From the NCBI GenBank assembly GCA_038501625.1, contig JAZAYU010000175.1:888001-952000 (forward strand): a stretch of 64,000 nucleotides of DNA. Reading direction: 5' to 3'. Both the position numbers and the translations under genes were made by a program. The notes below the pieces were generated by a model. It worked only from the letters and a program-made list of their open reading frames with translations, was not told the origin of the DNA and did not search any database. The stretch's first letter is position 1, and every line of letters begins with the position of its first letter. The stretch is from Corbicula japonica (lineage: Eukaryota > Mollusca > Bivalvia > Venerida > Cyrenidae). Positions 42,101 to 51,137 of the stretch are shown in pieces.

Positions 42101-44343
42101 AATGTAATATGAATGTGATAATTGTCATGGTATGAACAGCAGACCCATCGTTATCTCGAATTCAAATAGGTGCGCTTCTCCGCAACATTTCTGTAACGAC
42201 ATAGGTTTAAAGCAATAAAACGAATTTAAACAGAATTAAAGGATTACTGTTGATAATATCAATGTTAAAGGTAATTTTTGTAATTGAAATGACAGTTGAT
42301 TTATCTGCTAACTCATGAATATGTAAGATATATCCCAAAAAGTTAAATTTAATGCATTTTTTTCTTATTATTATGAACCTTAAAACTAACATGACATCGC
42401 AAAGTATTAGATGACGTTCATAACTGATCAATTACATTGTTTGTGTAGTAATATCCTCTTTTAAATTTTTGCTGTAGGGAAAACATATTATTGAATAACT
42501 TTCTTTTCAGGGAAAAATTGGGGAGCTTTACTTATCGCAGGAAATGACGACAATCCTACTTTCGCCTCAATGTTTCGAAATGACGTTGAAAAAATGAAAA
42601 GGGTTTTGACATCACAATCGCCCGTGATAATAGGAATAAGGTACTTCATTTCAAGTTAATATCAATGTTGAATGATTGTATTTATTTTGCTCATCAAGGA
42701 ATGAAGTACACATAATTATTACTTAGTGAAAAAAAACAACTTATTTGACTTTCTAGCTGACTCGTTTCATGTACTCACCAGATAAACCGTTAAAGTCATG
42801 CTGTTGAATTATTTCCTTCACTGATATTATGAATTCGTATTTATAAACATCGATGAAACGGTATACTGAATTAATAATCTTCTTTGAATGCCATTGAGCA
42901 CGGTACATATATTTTTGTAGATATTAAATTTTGACAAACCCGGGTATAGGCGGCGTAAACACAAATATGCATTTCCATTACTGCAGATGAACAGGCTTTA
43001 TCAAACAGAGCCTGCAATATTATGGTACATATAACTGTTGTGTTTGGTGACTTTAAACGTTTTTCTTCCTATATTGGCAAACATACAGAGACATGCCGAT
43101 GTGAATATTCCATTATTTCGCAGTAACAGTTAATGAATATATGAACAAAAGACAAAGAAAATACTTTCAAGTATTAAAATGTTTTCAGACACGAACTTGT
43201 CAAAGAAATATATCCACAAATAGCTGGCAAACCGGAAACACTTCTAACGAAGTTAAAAAAGGCATTTGAAGAACTCAAACATGTCAATATTCATACTTTG
43301 ATGTTTTACTTTTCTGGCCACGGAAAGGGTTCCAGTTCCGGTAACGCGTTTCAACTTGGATCAAAAGAAGACTTATTAACAACTAAAGACTTAGAGCAGA
43401 TGTTAGAATCACTGACGGATGTCAGTGTTACAAAATTAATACTATTCATGGACAGATGCTATCCCCCTGCAATTTGTCTCAAAGAAACAAAAGAAAGAGT
43501 GATTGATTGCAAGAAAAGAAAAGTTACAATTCAAAAGGTTCAGATCAATGCTTGTGAAGAGGAAAGTGCAGCTCCTATCGATAGTCGTTTTACTAAATAT
43601 CTTATTGAAGGTCTAAAGCCAAGCTCTAACAAAATCAAGAGTGATAGTGCCAATGTGGAGGACAACTTTATTACTGTTACTGACTTACATAAGTACACAG
43701 AAAAGCGTTACAAAGATGATAAATTACAAATTGAACCCGTTTTCTACTTCCCCGGAGGCATAAAATGTAAAGACCTAAGGATAGCCTATAAGAACTCCGA
43801 ACCGGTCACTGTGAAGTTTAACTTTCGCGAGAGGAGTGAACGTCTGGAAGTAGACTTATTTCAACACATAGATGGTTTGAAATCAGAAATCATGAAAAGG
43901 TTTGGAGGTAAGTTTGGTAATGCATTTAATATGAAATAAATATTAATATGCTCTCCGTTTTAAGCTTAGCGATTATTTTTTTTATACAAAGGAGAGAAAT
44001 CTTTCGCTTTCGTCGTTATCCGACTACCACATCTGACAGCTGTTGGTTTACTTGTTTTTATTTAAGGGAACCATTCTCCGATTGTTGCTGATAGGTTATA
44101 ATGTTTTGTTTGAATATGTTACCATTTCTGATTTATATGAACGAATATTTTATGTATGAGAGCCGATTCATGTTTTCAGAAAACAATAGCTCATGTACCA
44201 CTGAGATATTCCGTGAAACATTCAGAAGAAGAGACGAAACATCAATTGACGGACAGGAGACACAAGGTTTAAAGTGCACGACTATTGAAGAAGTGATGAT
44301 GGCTTGGGTACTGGGACAGAGACTGAGCGTTCGTTTCATATAA
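30056..44343 (+). CDS. NACHT-protein kinase-caspase-like fusion protein (14 exons)
   Basis: Fourteen exons with canonical GT-AG borders join without a phase conflict: 30056-30129 (ATG at 30105), 30745-32217, 32894-33049, 34403-34500, 34766-34848, 36637-36795, 37452-37657, 38786-38892, 39751-39864, 40806-40899, 41457-41579, 42511-42640, 43189-43907 and 44180-44343 (TAA). The sum from ATG to stop is 3,651 bases, or 1,216 residues. Domain order: short N-terminal helix region (1-60), NACHT STAND NTPase (about 85-499), protein kinase (about 535-805), Cys-rich module (814-871), caspase-like C14 protease (880-1070), unassigned C-terminus. The combination suggests a nucleotide-dependent oligomerising sensor whose output is phosphorylation and/or proteolysis, probably in immune or cell-death signalling in the cytoplasm; this is inference. 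No leucine-rich, WD or ankyrin repeat sensor is visible. Additional upstream exons, alternative splicing, or splitting into more than one transcript cannot be excluded without RNA data. Confidence 0.8.
30745..32217 (+). CDS. Exon 2: NACHT NTPase domain
   Basis: Acceptor TTTTACAG, donor G|GTAATT. Encodes residues 9-500 of the model. The beginning (FQKDLQTFY, LPISPLVEEN, PLLDLYVQP) resembles the segment that precedes NACHT in many molluscan NLR-like proteins. Walker A GAGMGKT is at about 90-96 and Walker B LIVLDGLD at about 182-189, with the NACHT-typical small residue between the acids. The sensor motif CTTRPW is at about 217-222. The rest is helical and consistent with the winged-helix and helical regions of STAND proteins. 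There is no in-frame stop before the donor. Confidence 0.93.
32894..33049 (+). CDS. Exon 3: kinase glycine-rich loop
   Basis: Acceptor TTTTTAG, donor A|GTAATA, phases 1 and 1. Encodes a linker and then IGQGSFGAVVFK (about 540-551), the nucleotide-binding P-loop of a protein kinase. Confidence 0.88.
33090..33530 (+). repeat. Dispersed repeat family B, near full length (intron 3)
   Basis: The longest copy in the window: ATGCATATCAGGAATCGCCA, GTAGAGAGGAAAAGAGAGCA, ACGGTCAGTGGCAAAACAAT, GGTTCTAGGGTGCACCAGCC, and AACAATGCTGCACGCAAAAG. The overlapping minus frames (32,890-33,659) are repeat shadows. Confidence 0.85.
34403..34500 (+). CDS. Exon 4: kinase VAIK motif
   Basis: Acceptor GTTTTCAG, donor AAG|GTAAGA. 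Encodes TVAIKKISV; the Lys at about 566 is the predicted ATP-binding lysine. Confidence 0.88.
34766..34848 (+). CDS. Exon 5: kinase helix C and beta-4
   Basis: Acceptor TACTGTAG, donor AT|GTAATT (phase 2). Encodes EMFASKVRHPFILP; the Glu at about 585 is eight residues before the His of RHPFIL, the expected place of the helix-C glutamate. Confidence 0.82.
35047..35440 (+). repeat. Tandem repeat of ~150-bp units (intron 5)
   Basis: Three diverged units start with CTATAACTTTGTT-like motifs at 35,047, 35,198 and 35,344 (spacings 151 and 146). Each continues with TCTTAATATTT and AAATTATATTGCTTA-like blocks. Confidence 0.75.
35776..36390 (+). repeat. Tandem array of tRNA-derived SINE units (intron 5)
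   Basis: Three tRNA-like heads (GTCCCGGTTAGCTCAATTGG box A, GTGCGGGTTCGC box B) start at 35,776, 36,039 and 36,289, separated by two complete bodies with TAGCGCTATTTGTGCAGTGT and GGCCGTAAAA-GTC. Period is 250-263 bp. The open frames here (35,895-36,536) are made by the repeats. Confidence 0.88.
36637..36795 (+). CDS. Exon 6: kinase hinge and helix E
   Basis: Acceptor ACTTTTTAG, donor CG|GTAACC. Encodes ISPFCEKGDLYMRLHG (hinge and helix D) and RIRIALQISLGIQYLHT (helix E), a pattern like TKL/IRAK kinases. Confidence 0.88.
37452..37657 (+). CDS. Exon 7: kinase catalytic and activation loops
   Basis: Acceptor GCATAAG, donor G|GTAGGT. Encodes the catalytic loop HKDISSVN (about 670-677), DFG (about 690-692) and the HPE-type end of the activation segment. 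The catalytic Asp and the metal-binding Asn and Asp are kept. The usual Lys two residues after the catalytic Asp is Ser, and HRD reads HKD. Confidence 0.9.
37990..38350 (+). repeat. Dispersed repeat family B (intron 7)
   Basis: GTGAAATATGCATATTAGGA, CAAAGCCTCTCCGTAAAACA, CCAGATTCTAGGGTGCACCA and CAACAGGTTCTCATA blocks in the order seen at 33,090. Confidence 0.8.
38786..38892 (+). CDS. Exon 8: kinase C-lobe
   Basis: Acceptor TATTTTAG, donor CAT|GTATGC. Encodes IRELLTGLKPDSPDGDL, completing the DYYSFGVV start of helix F from exon 7. Confidence 0.83.
39022..39440 (+). repeat. Dispersed repeat family C with internal extra segment (intron 8)
   Basis: The ends (AAAGCGGCATTACTTCAATT, GGCACAAATTTGCAGCATT and ATATCATTGAAAATCCCGTC, CCTTTTGTGTTCTGTTAGAG) match the inverted copy at 48,290-48,530. 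This copy has about 190 extra bases (39,105-39,290) that the other lacks. Confidence 0.8.
39751..39864 (+). CDS. Exon 9: end of kinase C-lobe
   Basis: Acceptor AGTTGCAG, donor AAG|GTAATT, phase 0 at both ends. Encodes IAEKCMTATELPSDF and a following helix, the usual last kinase subdomain (without its typical Arg). Confidence 0.8.
40806..40899 (+). CDS. Exon 10: Cys-rich module, first part
   Basis: Acceptor TCATACAG, donor C|GTAAGT. Encodes GDCNRCIQCMTHPG; the CxxCxxC spacing suggests metal binding. Confidence 0.78.
41457..41579 (+). CDS. Exon 11: Cys-rich module, second part
   Basis: Acceptor CTTTACAG, donor G|GTACGT. Encodes KCLSANC, CIHCEKGFY and CYGC motifs. With exon 10 there are ten cysteines in 58 residues, arranged as paired ligands. 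I do not recognise a named zinc-finger family. Confidence 0.78.
42511..42640 (+). CDS. Exon 12: caspase-like domain, first strand
   Basis: Acceptor TCTTTTCAG, donor AG|GTACTT. Encodes WGALLIAGND, then FRNDVEKMKRVL, the start of a caspase/CD-clan fold (first strand, then a D--KM--VL helix). Confidence 0.82.
42940..43060 (+). repeat. Dispersed repeat family A, short copy (intron 12)
   Basis: Contains ATGCATTTCCATTACTGC, GATGAACAGGCTTTATCAAA and AGCCTGCAATATT. Confidence 0.75.
43189..43907 (+). CDS. Exon 13: caspase-like catalytic core
   Basis: Acceptor TGTTTTCAG, donor G|GTAAGT. Encodes LMFYFSGHGKG with the catalytic His at about 967, and LILFMDRCYPPA with the catalytic Cys at about 1013, both ending hydrophobic strands as in C14 proteases. 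The 46-residue gap between them fits the family. After it come a possible inter-subunit region and a VTVKFNFRER-LEVDLF segment that could start a beta-grasp fold. No clear caspase substrate-binding R/QACRG pattern is present. Confidence 0.88.
44180..44343 (+). CDS. Exon 14: C-terminal exon
   Basis: Acceptor TGTTTTCAG (phase 1) and stop at 44,341-44,343. Encodes a polar tail ending in VMMAWVLGQRLSVRFI, with no recognised domain. An AATAAA at 44,540 would be a suitable polyadenylation signal. Confidence 0.7.
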
Positions 44344-44539
44344 GCACCAAGGGATTCGAATGTGATGACCCAGACGATTGCTTAGAGTTAAATTGTAGTT
44401 AAGTTATGATGACTATTAGGTGTATTTTAAAGCGTGCATCTACATGTATTAGAAGTTCCATTACTATGAAAATGCTAACGAATATTCAAACGCCTTTCTA
44501 CGTAGATGTCTTAGAAATCCCAAGAATGTTTGCTAACCG

Positions 44540-44545
44540 AATAAA
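44540..44545 (+). promoter_or_regulatory. Candidate polyadenylation signal
   Basis: AATAAA about 200 bases after the stop of the NACHT-kinase-protease gene. Position is plausible; use is unproven. Confidence 0.4.
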
Positions 44546-44692
44546 TACAACTGTGATAAATGTAATGAAAAAGTGAAATATGCATAATTATCAGGAATCC
44601 GTATACAAAACCTTCCTGTGAAAACACTTAAGAAAGGCTACTGCCGTGCAACGGGTACTTTCAGGTGCAATAACAATATGGCCACTGGGTTG

Positions 44693-44815
44693 CACAACAA
44701 CAACAACAACAATAACAATAACAACATAACCAACAACAATATCGGTAATAATAATAATAATAATAATAATAATCATAAGAAGAAGAAGAAGAAGAAGAAG
44801 AAGATGAAGATGCTG
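44693..44815. repeat. Compound microsatellite (AAC)n-(AAT)n-(AAG)n
   Basis: Runs of AAC, then AAT, then AAG triplets with a few interruptions. All open frames across it (44,591-44,879) are low-complexity artefacts of poly-Asn or poly-Tyr type. Confidence 0.95.
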
Positions 44816-45444
44816 CACTATGATATCGTATGAGTCCGTAACTGGTATTTATACAGGCTCGTCCAATATGACTTTTCAAGCTGTGTACGAGTCCAAATAT
44901 ATTCCCGTATTGTACAGTAAAATGTATAATAACCTATAAATAAGTTGAACTTTAAAAAGACCCCACTATTATATGTTATTATTATATGTAGACGATTTAA
45001 ATAGAGTTAAAGTTTAAAAAAGACAGTTTGGTTGTTTCTGGGAAAGATTTAGAGTTTTTTTAAAGATTCATAAGGCATTTATAACAAACTTTGTTATTAG
45101 TTTATTGATCATTATTAAAACCTAAGTAACACCACAACTGTATACATGGACATTTGCAATAAAATTGTAAAGTAATATATCTTATGCTGTCTGATATTTC
45201 AAAAAACTATAATTTACCTGTAGATGTATACATGTATACATAATACATTATGTAAAACTGCTGATTTTCTACATATTTGCGGACAAATGTATAATGTTGC
45301 AGCTGTGCTAAAAATTTAATAAAAGATTAAAGTAGACTTTGTCAAAGTATGTGTGATTTAGCTAAACGGAGACTTTAATTTTATTCTCTGTGAAGTAGTT
45401 AGGCAAAACACGCTGCTAGGAATATAAAAAAGATTGAACGTCGG

Positions 45445-45800
45445 AAAGAGTGAAATATGCATATCAGGAAAGACCACATCCAGATGATAATTCTCTCGCA
45501 GCAGCCAAAATGTAGAGAGGAAAAGACAGTTTAAGTAATAAAATGATCAAATTCAAAATCAATACCACACCACAAATAATATACAAAAATGCGAACCGGT
45601 GGGGTTACGCCTTGGAACGGTCTGAGGATGTACTATTGCCACAGGTTTTTTAAACCAGAATCTAGGTTGCACCAATCTTACACTTCCGCCAACAGGTTCT
45701 TATATGAACGAACAAGTATAGGTGTTATTGGAAAAAAGCTCCAAACCAACCGTTATGTCGACGATGTTTCATGCAAAAGAACACAAGCACAGAAAATGCA
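45445..45800 (+). repeat. Dispersed repeat family B
   Basis: GAGTGAAATATGCATATCAG, GTAGAGAGGAAAAGACAG, GGTTGCACCAATCTTACACT and CCAACAGGTTCTTATATGAA blocks. The frame 45,589-45,831 is repeat-derived. Confidence 0.8.
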
Positions 45801-47459
45801 GTGGAATCGTCACAATAACATGGTAAACTAACTGCTGCCTGTTTATTTTGTTGATTCGTGTTAGTTATTTCCCCTTTTTACTGAATAATAGATTTCATGA
45901 TTTTAAAACTACTTTTGACGTTTACAAGCTTAAGTCATAAGGGAGTACCAATTTATTTTTCGTTATATGTTTATATTTATTATGAAATCGTAATTAAACT
46001 GTTTTCAGTTTAAAGTTACTTGCTCTTGCTAATGTTTGCAACATTTGCATTATTTCTTGGTTATGCAGTTTATGTTTGTTGTTTGGTAACATGCATATAC
46101 ACTCAACATGGTGTCATGAAAATATCTCAGATTTTTCTCATGGTTTTGAAATTAAAGCCAAGAGCACACTGAAATTACAAGGTAATAAATTGCTACGAGC
46201 TATTTTGTACTATAATTGCTAGATAATTACATTGAACTTTCTGGGAAAACGTATTAAATTTTCTTAGAAATCAAGTATAATTTTATTGTAACATATTGCA
46301 TTATCCTTGTTTCTCGTAATATGTTTACAGAAAATTTCATTTGCTTGATTGGTGTATCCAAATTACTTTTTTGTTCCTATCAGAGAGCGTGTATTCGCCA
46401 TACAAATTCAATTACAAATTCATTTTATAGATGACACTAGACTGTCAAATCGATCTTCGTATCTTTTATGATTAATACAAGATTTAATGTGTAGCAAGGG
46501 TCTCTTTTAATTTGAAATTAACAACATACTCCATCGCTTTAAGTAAATTGTGTCAACATTATTTAGTATGAAATAAATTATGGATTTTTCTCCATGTATG
46601 TACTTAGTATTCTGCTTTATGTGTTCCTTGTTTGGGCTTGCGTGTGCATGTAACATACGATGCGTAAGTTTTTTTTAAAGAAATATGTTGTTGCAAACTC
46701 AAACAGATGATTGCAGAATTTATATTATGTACTTCTATTACTGTGCATTGATAACATATATGCTTTATTGTTTTGAAGAGACCCTACGCTCGGCATGCTG
46801 CAAATGTGTATTTAACTAGACTGTGTCCTCGGGGCACTGATGCCCCCACTGCTACAACAACAGCTGTAACAAAGGGCTGGTAAAATGTTCGCAGGAAAAG
46901 TTGTTTTTTATAACGATCATCTACACAATCTGCTTTATCATCTGTGCAATTTTGAAAGAAATCCGCCTTATAGTTAATGATGAGTTGATGCCACAAGGTT
47001 TGAGGGGCATACGTACGGACGGATGGACGTACGGATGAGTACAACTCTATATGCCTCCCACTTAATTGGGCATAAAATGTGTTTTCGATTCAAGTGATAA
47101 CGGCATATGATATGCTTATATCTTAATATAAACACGTAATATGAAAAAGTCGTTTATTTTACATTAAAAGAAATTTTATGACGGTTAATTTTAACCGATG
47201 TTATTGACCATTAAATTTTGACCCAACATATATTTAACGCAACTTTTTTTTCAAAATTTACTACCAGTCATGTACCCTAGTATTTTCCAATATTTGCATA
47301 TAGTGTGTACATCAGACTCAGCTGCTGTAATACAGAACAGTTAACACCGGCTATTAACAATATTTACGACTCGCAATACAAATTTCCGTCTATGTCGCAC
47401 TTGTTATGTCACCATATGTCATGGTCGCTTTTAAAGTTCCCTTTTTATCTATTTAATTA
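45801..47459. other. Intergenic, no gene seen
   Basis: AT-rich. The segment 46,784-47,075 ends in a GGGGCATACGTACGGACGGA pattern and TATGCCTCCCACTTAATTGG-type text, which looks like the end of another dispersed element, but no second copy is in this window. Confidence 0.4.
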
Positions 47460-47720
47460 TCACAGTAACGTTTTTGTGCCATGTTACGGCCAAAAAGTCT
47501 CCCTGTACATGCACATTCAACATGTGCTGTTACCAATGATATAGCCCTTTAGATCGATACCTGTGTTTGTGTAAATATTGAACTGCGCTCAACCCGGGGC
47601 TAGAAAGCATTGGATATAATTTGCATTTCCGTTACTGCCAAAGAAAAAATATTCATCAAAGAGAGCCCGCAACATTTTGATATATGCCGTGTTTCAAATT
47701 TCCGTTTCCATCTAATATTT
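47460..47720 (+). repeat. Dispersed repeat family A
   Basis: CACAGTAACGTTTTTGTGCC, AAGTCTCCCTGTACAT, GAACTGCGCTCAACCCGGGG and GCATTTCCGTTACTGCC. A shorter additional piece of the same family follows at 47,725-47,800. Confidence 0.8.
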
Positions 47721-47824
47721 ATTTGTCACAATACGGTTGTCTGTGTCGTGTTGCGGCCATATAAGGTCTTCCTCTACATAATATTATGAAAGTTATCACG
47801 TACATACAAGCCAACGTTCATGAA

Positions 47825-48235
47825 AAAAAAGAAAATACTGCAGGCTCGGTTTGATTGAGCCTGTTCAAGGACATTAATGAAAATGCATATTACTGCCTAC
47901 TCCGCCTAACCCCGGGTTGAGCGCAACTCAATATTTACACCATTAAACAGTACAATTCTTACCATCCCAAACGATGGTGTGCATATGGCGGTGGACATGG
48001 AACCTTCAATGCGGTATTTTTATGGGTTTGCCCTTAACGAGAAAACAGTGGGCGGAACAAAACAGAATAGAATTTCGACAGGGGATCTTAGAACATAAAT
48101 CCTGCATATCAGAGACAATGCTAAAGGCAAAATTAAAAAAAGTAGGAAGTATATCCTTAGGGGTGTTTGAACATTATCCAAATCTATATTGGCTGGGAAA
48201 CTGAAACCACCCATCTCAAAACTGGTCGAAATATG
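47825..48235 (-). repeat. Dispersed repeat family A, inverted long copy
   Basis: Reverse complement of the 3,378-3,870 copy: TGCAGGCTCGGTTTGATTGA, CCCGGGTTGAGCGCAACTCA, GGGCGGAACAAAACAGAATA and ATCCTGCATATCAGAGACAA. The frames at 47,974-48,214 are repeat shadows. Confidence 0.85.
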
Positions 48236-48289
48236 AACACAAGGGTAAATTTAAAATTACTATTAAGTTAAACATAGTACATAAGTATC

Positions 48290-48530
48290 GTGCTTAAAGC
48301 CCCAGCCCTAAACTTAAGTAAGAATATACTATTGAAAAATCATATTTGTCAATATAGACTCCAATATATAAACTCTCTAACAGAACACAAAAGGTCCGAT
48401 CGAATTCTTTCTTATAGACGGGATTTTCAATGATATTGTTAATGCTGCAAATTTGTGCCTATAGTTCCAAATACATGCACTATTTCATACAAGAGCGGGT
48501 AAATTGAAGTAATGCCGCTTTAAAGACCTT
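48290..48530 (-). repeat. Dispersed repeat family C, uninterrupted copy
   Basis: Inverted copy of 39,022-39,440 without the 39,105-39,290 segment. Confidence 0.8.
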
Positions 48531-48534
48531 CAAA

Positions 48535-48620
48535 TGTCGTTATTGATAACAGCACTGATGGAATGTAAGGGGAGACTTTTTATAGCCGCCACACGGCACA
48601 ACCAACGCTACTGTGACAAT
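48535..48620 (-). repeat. SINE/family A body fragment
   Basis: GATAACAGCACTGA, GGGGAGACTTTTTATAGCCG and CCACACGGCACAAC are the complement of the GTGTGGCGGC body. Confidence 0.75.
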
Positions 48621-49625
48621 ATACAAGCAAATGTTAATATTTAACACACGCTGGAAAAGTCTTACATACGGACGTATGTACATACATGCAATATAGGCTC
48701 AATGCATGAAATGAAAATTCGAGAAAAGAGTAACACATAAGAATCACAGTATCATGAAAAAGTAATTAAAAGAAATTAAATATAAAATACAAGAACTCAT
48801 CCATTCAACAAAAGTAACAAACATGACAAACATTATTCAAACCTACCTCTGTGTTTTTCAATGAAATTTGTATAGTGTTAAATTTTTGTTATAGCAGTTT
48901 GATCAAATTACTTTTTACGATGACTAGTGTACCAAGTCTTGCAAAAGGGTAGTGAATTAATCATCATAATCGTAGTTTTTGTCAAACGACTATCTAAATA
49001 TAAATGCATTTTTTATGCTTTTCCTGATTTATCGCCCAACATAGTTTTCAACTTCTTTCTGCACAAAACTCAATAAAATGTTTGTTATAAGTGATAAATG
49101 CATCTTTTCTGTCCTCAGCCGCTGTGTGGGGACTGTTTTTGTTCAAGGAATATGCAATTAGACTAGATTTATGCACATGTTGGTTCCTTTGATTTACACA
49201 ATAACACAGTTAGTGCAGTCTATCGGCAGTAAATTGTCTCCCAGTGTAACAAAAGAACTTACGTCATCAGTTTCTGTATACCAAGAAACAAAATAAAATC
49301 TGGCACTTTTTAACTTTTATATGCGATACATATTTAAAATATTGTTTGCACCTTCGCATAATAACTAACGACTGAAACACTCGTTTCGTGCACCAGGAAT
49401 GTCAAAGTGCACAGAAAAGCTCAAAACGAATATTTTGCACCCTTTCATATTAACAAGCAGCTGTAATACTGCACCAACATGCACAGATAGGTTCAAAAGA
49501 AATTTCATTTTGAATCACAATTCACAAAGCTTGTGCGATCTTAATCTCTGAAAACACGCAGTAGCCGATTTTTTTTTCGCTAAGCAATAATCACCGTCTT
49601 AAACACAGAAAATAACGTTGTTATT
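48621..49625. other. Intergenic, no gene seen
   Basis: AT-rich sequence without recognised features. Confidence 0.5.
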
Positions 49626-49834
49626 GTCCAACAATATTGACCTGGCACTTCATGAATTTTCGTAAAGGTCATTGAATAAACACGGGTATCAGCGAAAACA
49701 CCGATATATTATTCAATTTACACCTCAGTGATGTGTGGAGTATTGGAATTGATGCCGGACTACCGATTATAACATTTACGAAAAATAACGAATATGGGGT
49801 CAAATGCAAGAGTGCCAGGTCAATATTGTTGGAC
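49626..49834. mobile_element. MITE of 209 bp
   Basis: Bases 49,626-49,648 and 49,812-49,834 are a perfect 23-bp inverted repeat (ends GTCCAACAATATTG and CAATATTGTTGGAC). A second inverted pair TTTTCGTAAA/TTTACGAAAA lies inside. No target-site duplication is obvious. Confidence 0.75.
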
Positions 49835-49952
49835 AATACTAGTAGGCCGACCAAGCTAAATGGGCGATGTTTACAATTATTTATAGAATGTAAACACAGG
49901 TTAAGGCAATTTTACGCGTTAAAACTACTATTTTGCCTTTTTATATCACATC

Positions 49953-50031
49953 GTCCTGATAGCTCAGTGGTTATTGCGTCCGGCTGCCATAGGCCTAACG
50001 TTTTTCGACACGGGTTCGATTCACACTGACA
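49953..50031 (+). repeat. tRNA-like sequence (SINE head or tRNA pseudogene)
   Basis: TCCTGATAGCTCAGTGG (box A) and CACGGGTTCGATTC (box B) are spaced as in a tRNA, but the acceptor and T stems do not pair, so it is not a working tRNA gene. Confidence 0.6.
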
Positions 50032-50174
50032 CACGGCTTTTTAGAAAAAATATTCAATTTATATGTTTTTTAAGTTTTACTGCATTCATTTCAAAGTAAT
50101 GTATGTATTTTGCTTCAGTTAATTTTATCGCGGAAATAATTATTGTGCAAAAAAATATTTCAAAAATGTAAACA

Positions 50175-50265
50175 CAAACATGTTTCGAACCTACAACCTA
50201 TAACAGCATTGCTACATTTTAAAGTGTTTTAATGACTGCGCCTAAGACCACTCGGCTAATGGAAC
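50175..50265 (-). repeat. tRNA-Leu-like pseudogene or SINE head
   Basis: On the minus strand ATTAGCCGAGTGGTCTTAGG is a near-perfect class II D-arm (box A) and TGTAGGTTCGAAACA is a box B. The acceptor stem does not close. Confidence 0.55.
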
Positions 50266-51060
50266 AAGTATTTGAACTTCACGCTTAAAGTTTGTATTAA
50301 ACAACGATTAAAATATTTTTTCATTGTTTACATGTAAGGTCAATTTAAACACGCCAATGTAAACATTGCCAAATTACCGATGTCGAATAATAGCGCCTCC
50401 TTGTTTGGTTCGTCGATGGCGAAATTGGTTTAGTCGTTTCGACTAATGTTGTTATTCCATGTGACCGTGAGATTACTCGTTTGATTCCTGGTCAGAACGT
50501 ATGTTGTTTCATATATATTATACTATTTAAGTACCGTTATTTAGAAAACCTGTCAGTTTCAGCGACAAAAATCTTAGTTTAATAATCTGACATTTCATAA
50601 GCGCAATTTTCTTTTCAATAGTTTGAACTTAAAATAGAATTAAAAAAGATCGGTTCCTGATGTAAAACTATAATGAAAACATATCGGTTCCAGAAATTGG
50701 AAAACAAATCAAGATTCTATGTACAGAAACACTCTGGTACTAAAATAATGAAAAATATCATTAGAAACCCAACAGTTCCTGATGAAAAAATAATTAAAAA
50801 AGAACGGTTCCTATAAAAGAAAATGAATAGAGATCCAATTTACAGGAAACACTTTTGTATTGAATAATTCTCGATTTAGTATGAGTAAATCTTACAATTC
50901 TGTATTTGCTGTTTATCGGTGAATGCCGATAAAACACAAAAAATAAAAATAAAACACACGACAGTATCAGTAATAGAGTATTAGCTTCACATATTATTAA
51001 CCCACATTTATTTTTTTTGAATTAAATCCATATTAATTTTGATAGTTTTCATTTGGGTAT
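50266..51060. other. Intergenic, no gene seen
   Basis: AT-rich. A weak tRNA-like stretch near 50,400-50,500 was considered and not called. Confidence 0.4.
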
Positions 51061-51137
51061 GGAAAACAGTTGAGTTGTTTAAAGTGAGTGAAGCCCAAAG
51101 GGCTTCTGGGGTACTTTAAACAATTCAACTGTTTTTC
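51061..51137. repeat. Hairpin of 25-bp arms
   Basis: 51,061-51,085 and 51,113-51,137 are inverted repeats with one or two mismatches (ACAGTTGAGTTGTTTAAAGT against ACTTTAAACAATTCAACTGT), with AAGCCCAAAGGGCTT nested in the loop. Confidence 0.8.

Larger units (their letters stand above)
44344..45444. other. 3' flank of the main gene
   Basis: 3' untranslated region candidate up to about 44,560, a family-B start fragment at about 44,570, the microsatellite, then AT-rich sequence with no gene. Confidence 0.5.

Noticed and set aside
44618..44879. Poly-Asn and poly-Tyr/Ser frames
   Set aside because: Translations of a triplet microsatellite.
47974..48204. 76-residue open frame
   Set aside because: Antisense of dispersed repeat family A.
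49953..50031. Functional tRNA gene
   Set aside because: Boxes A and B are present but acceptor, anticodon and T stems do not pair.
50400..50500. Third tRNA-like sequence
   Set aside because: Only a weak box B-like GTTTGATTCC and no D-arm.
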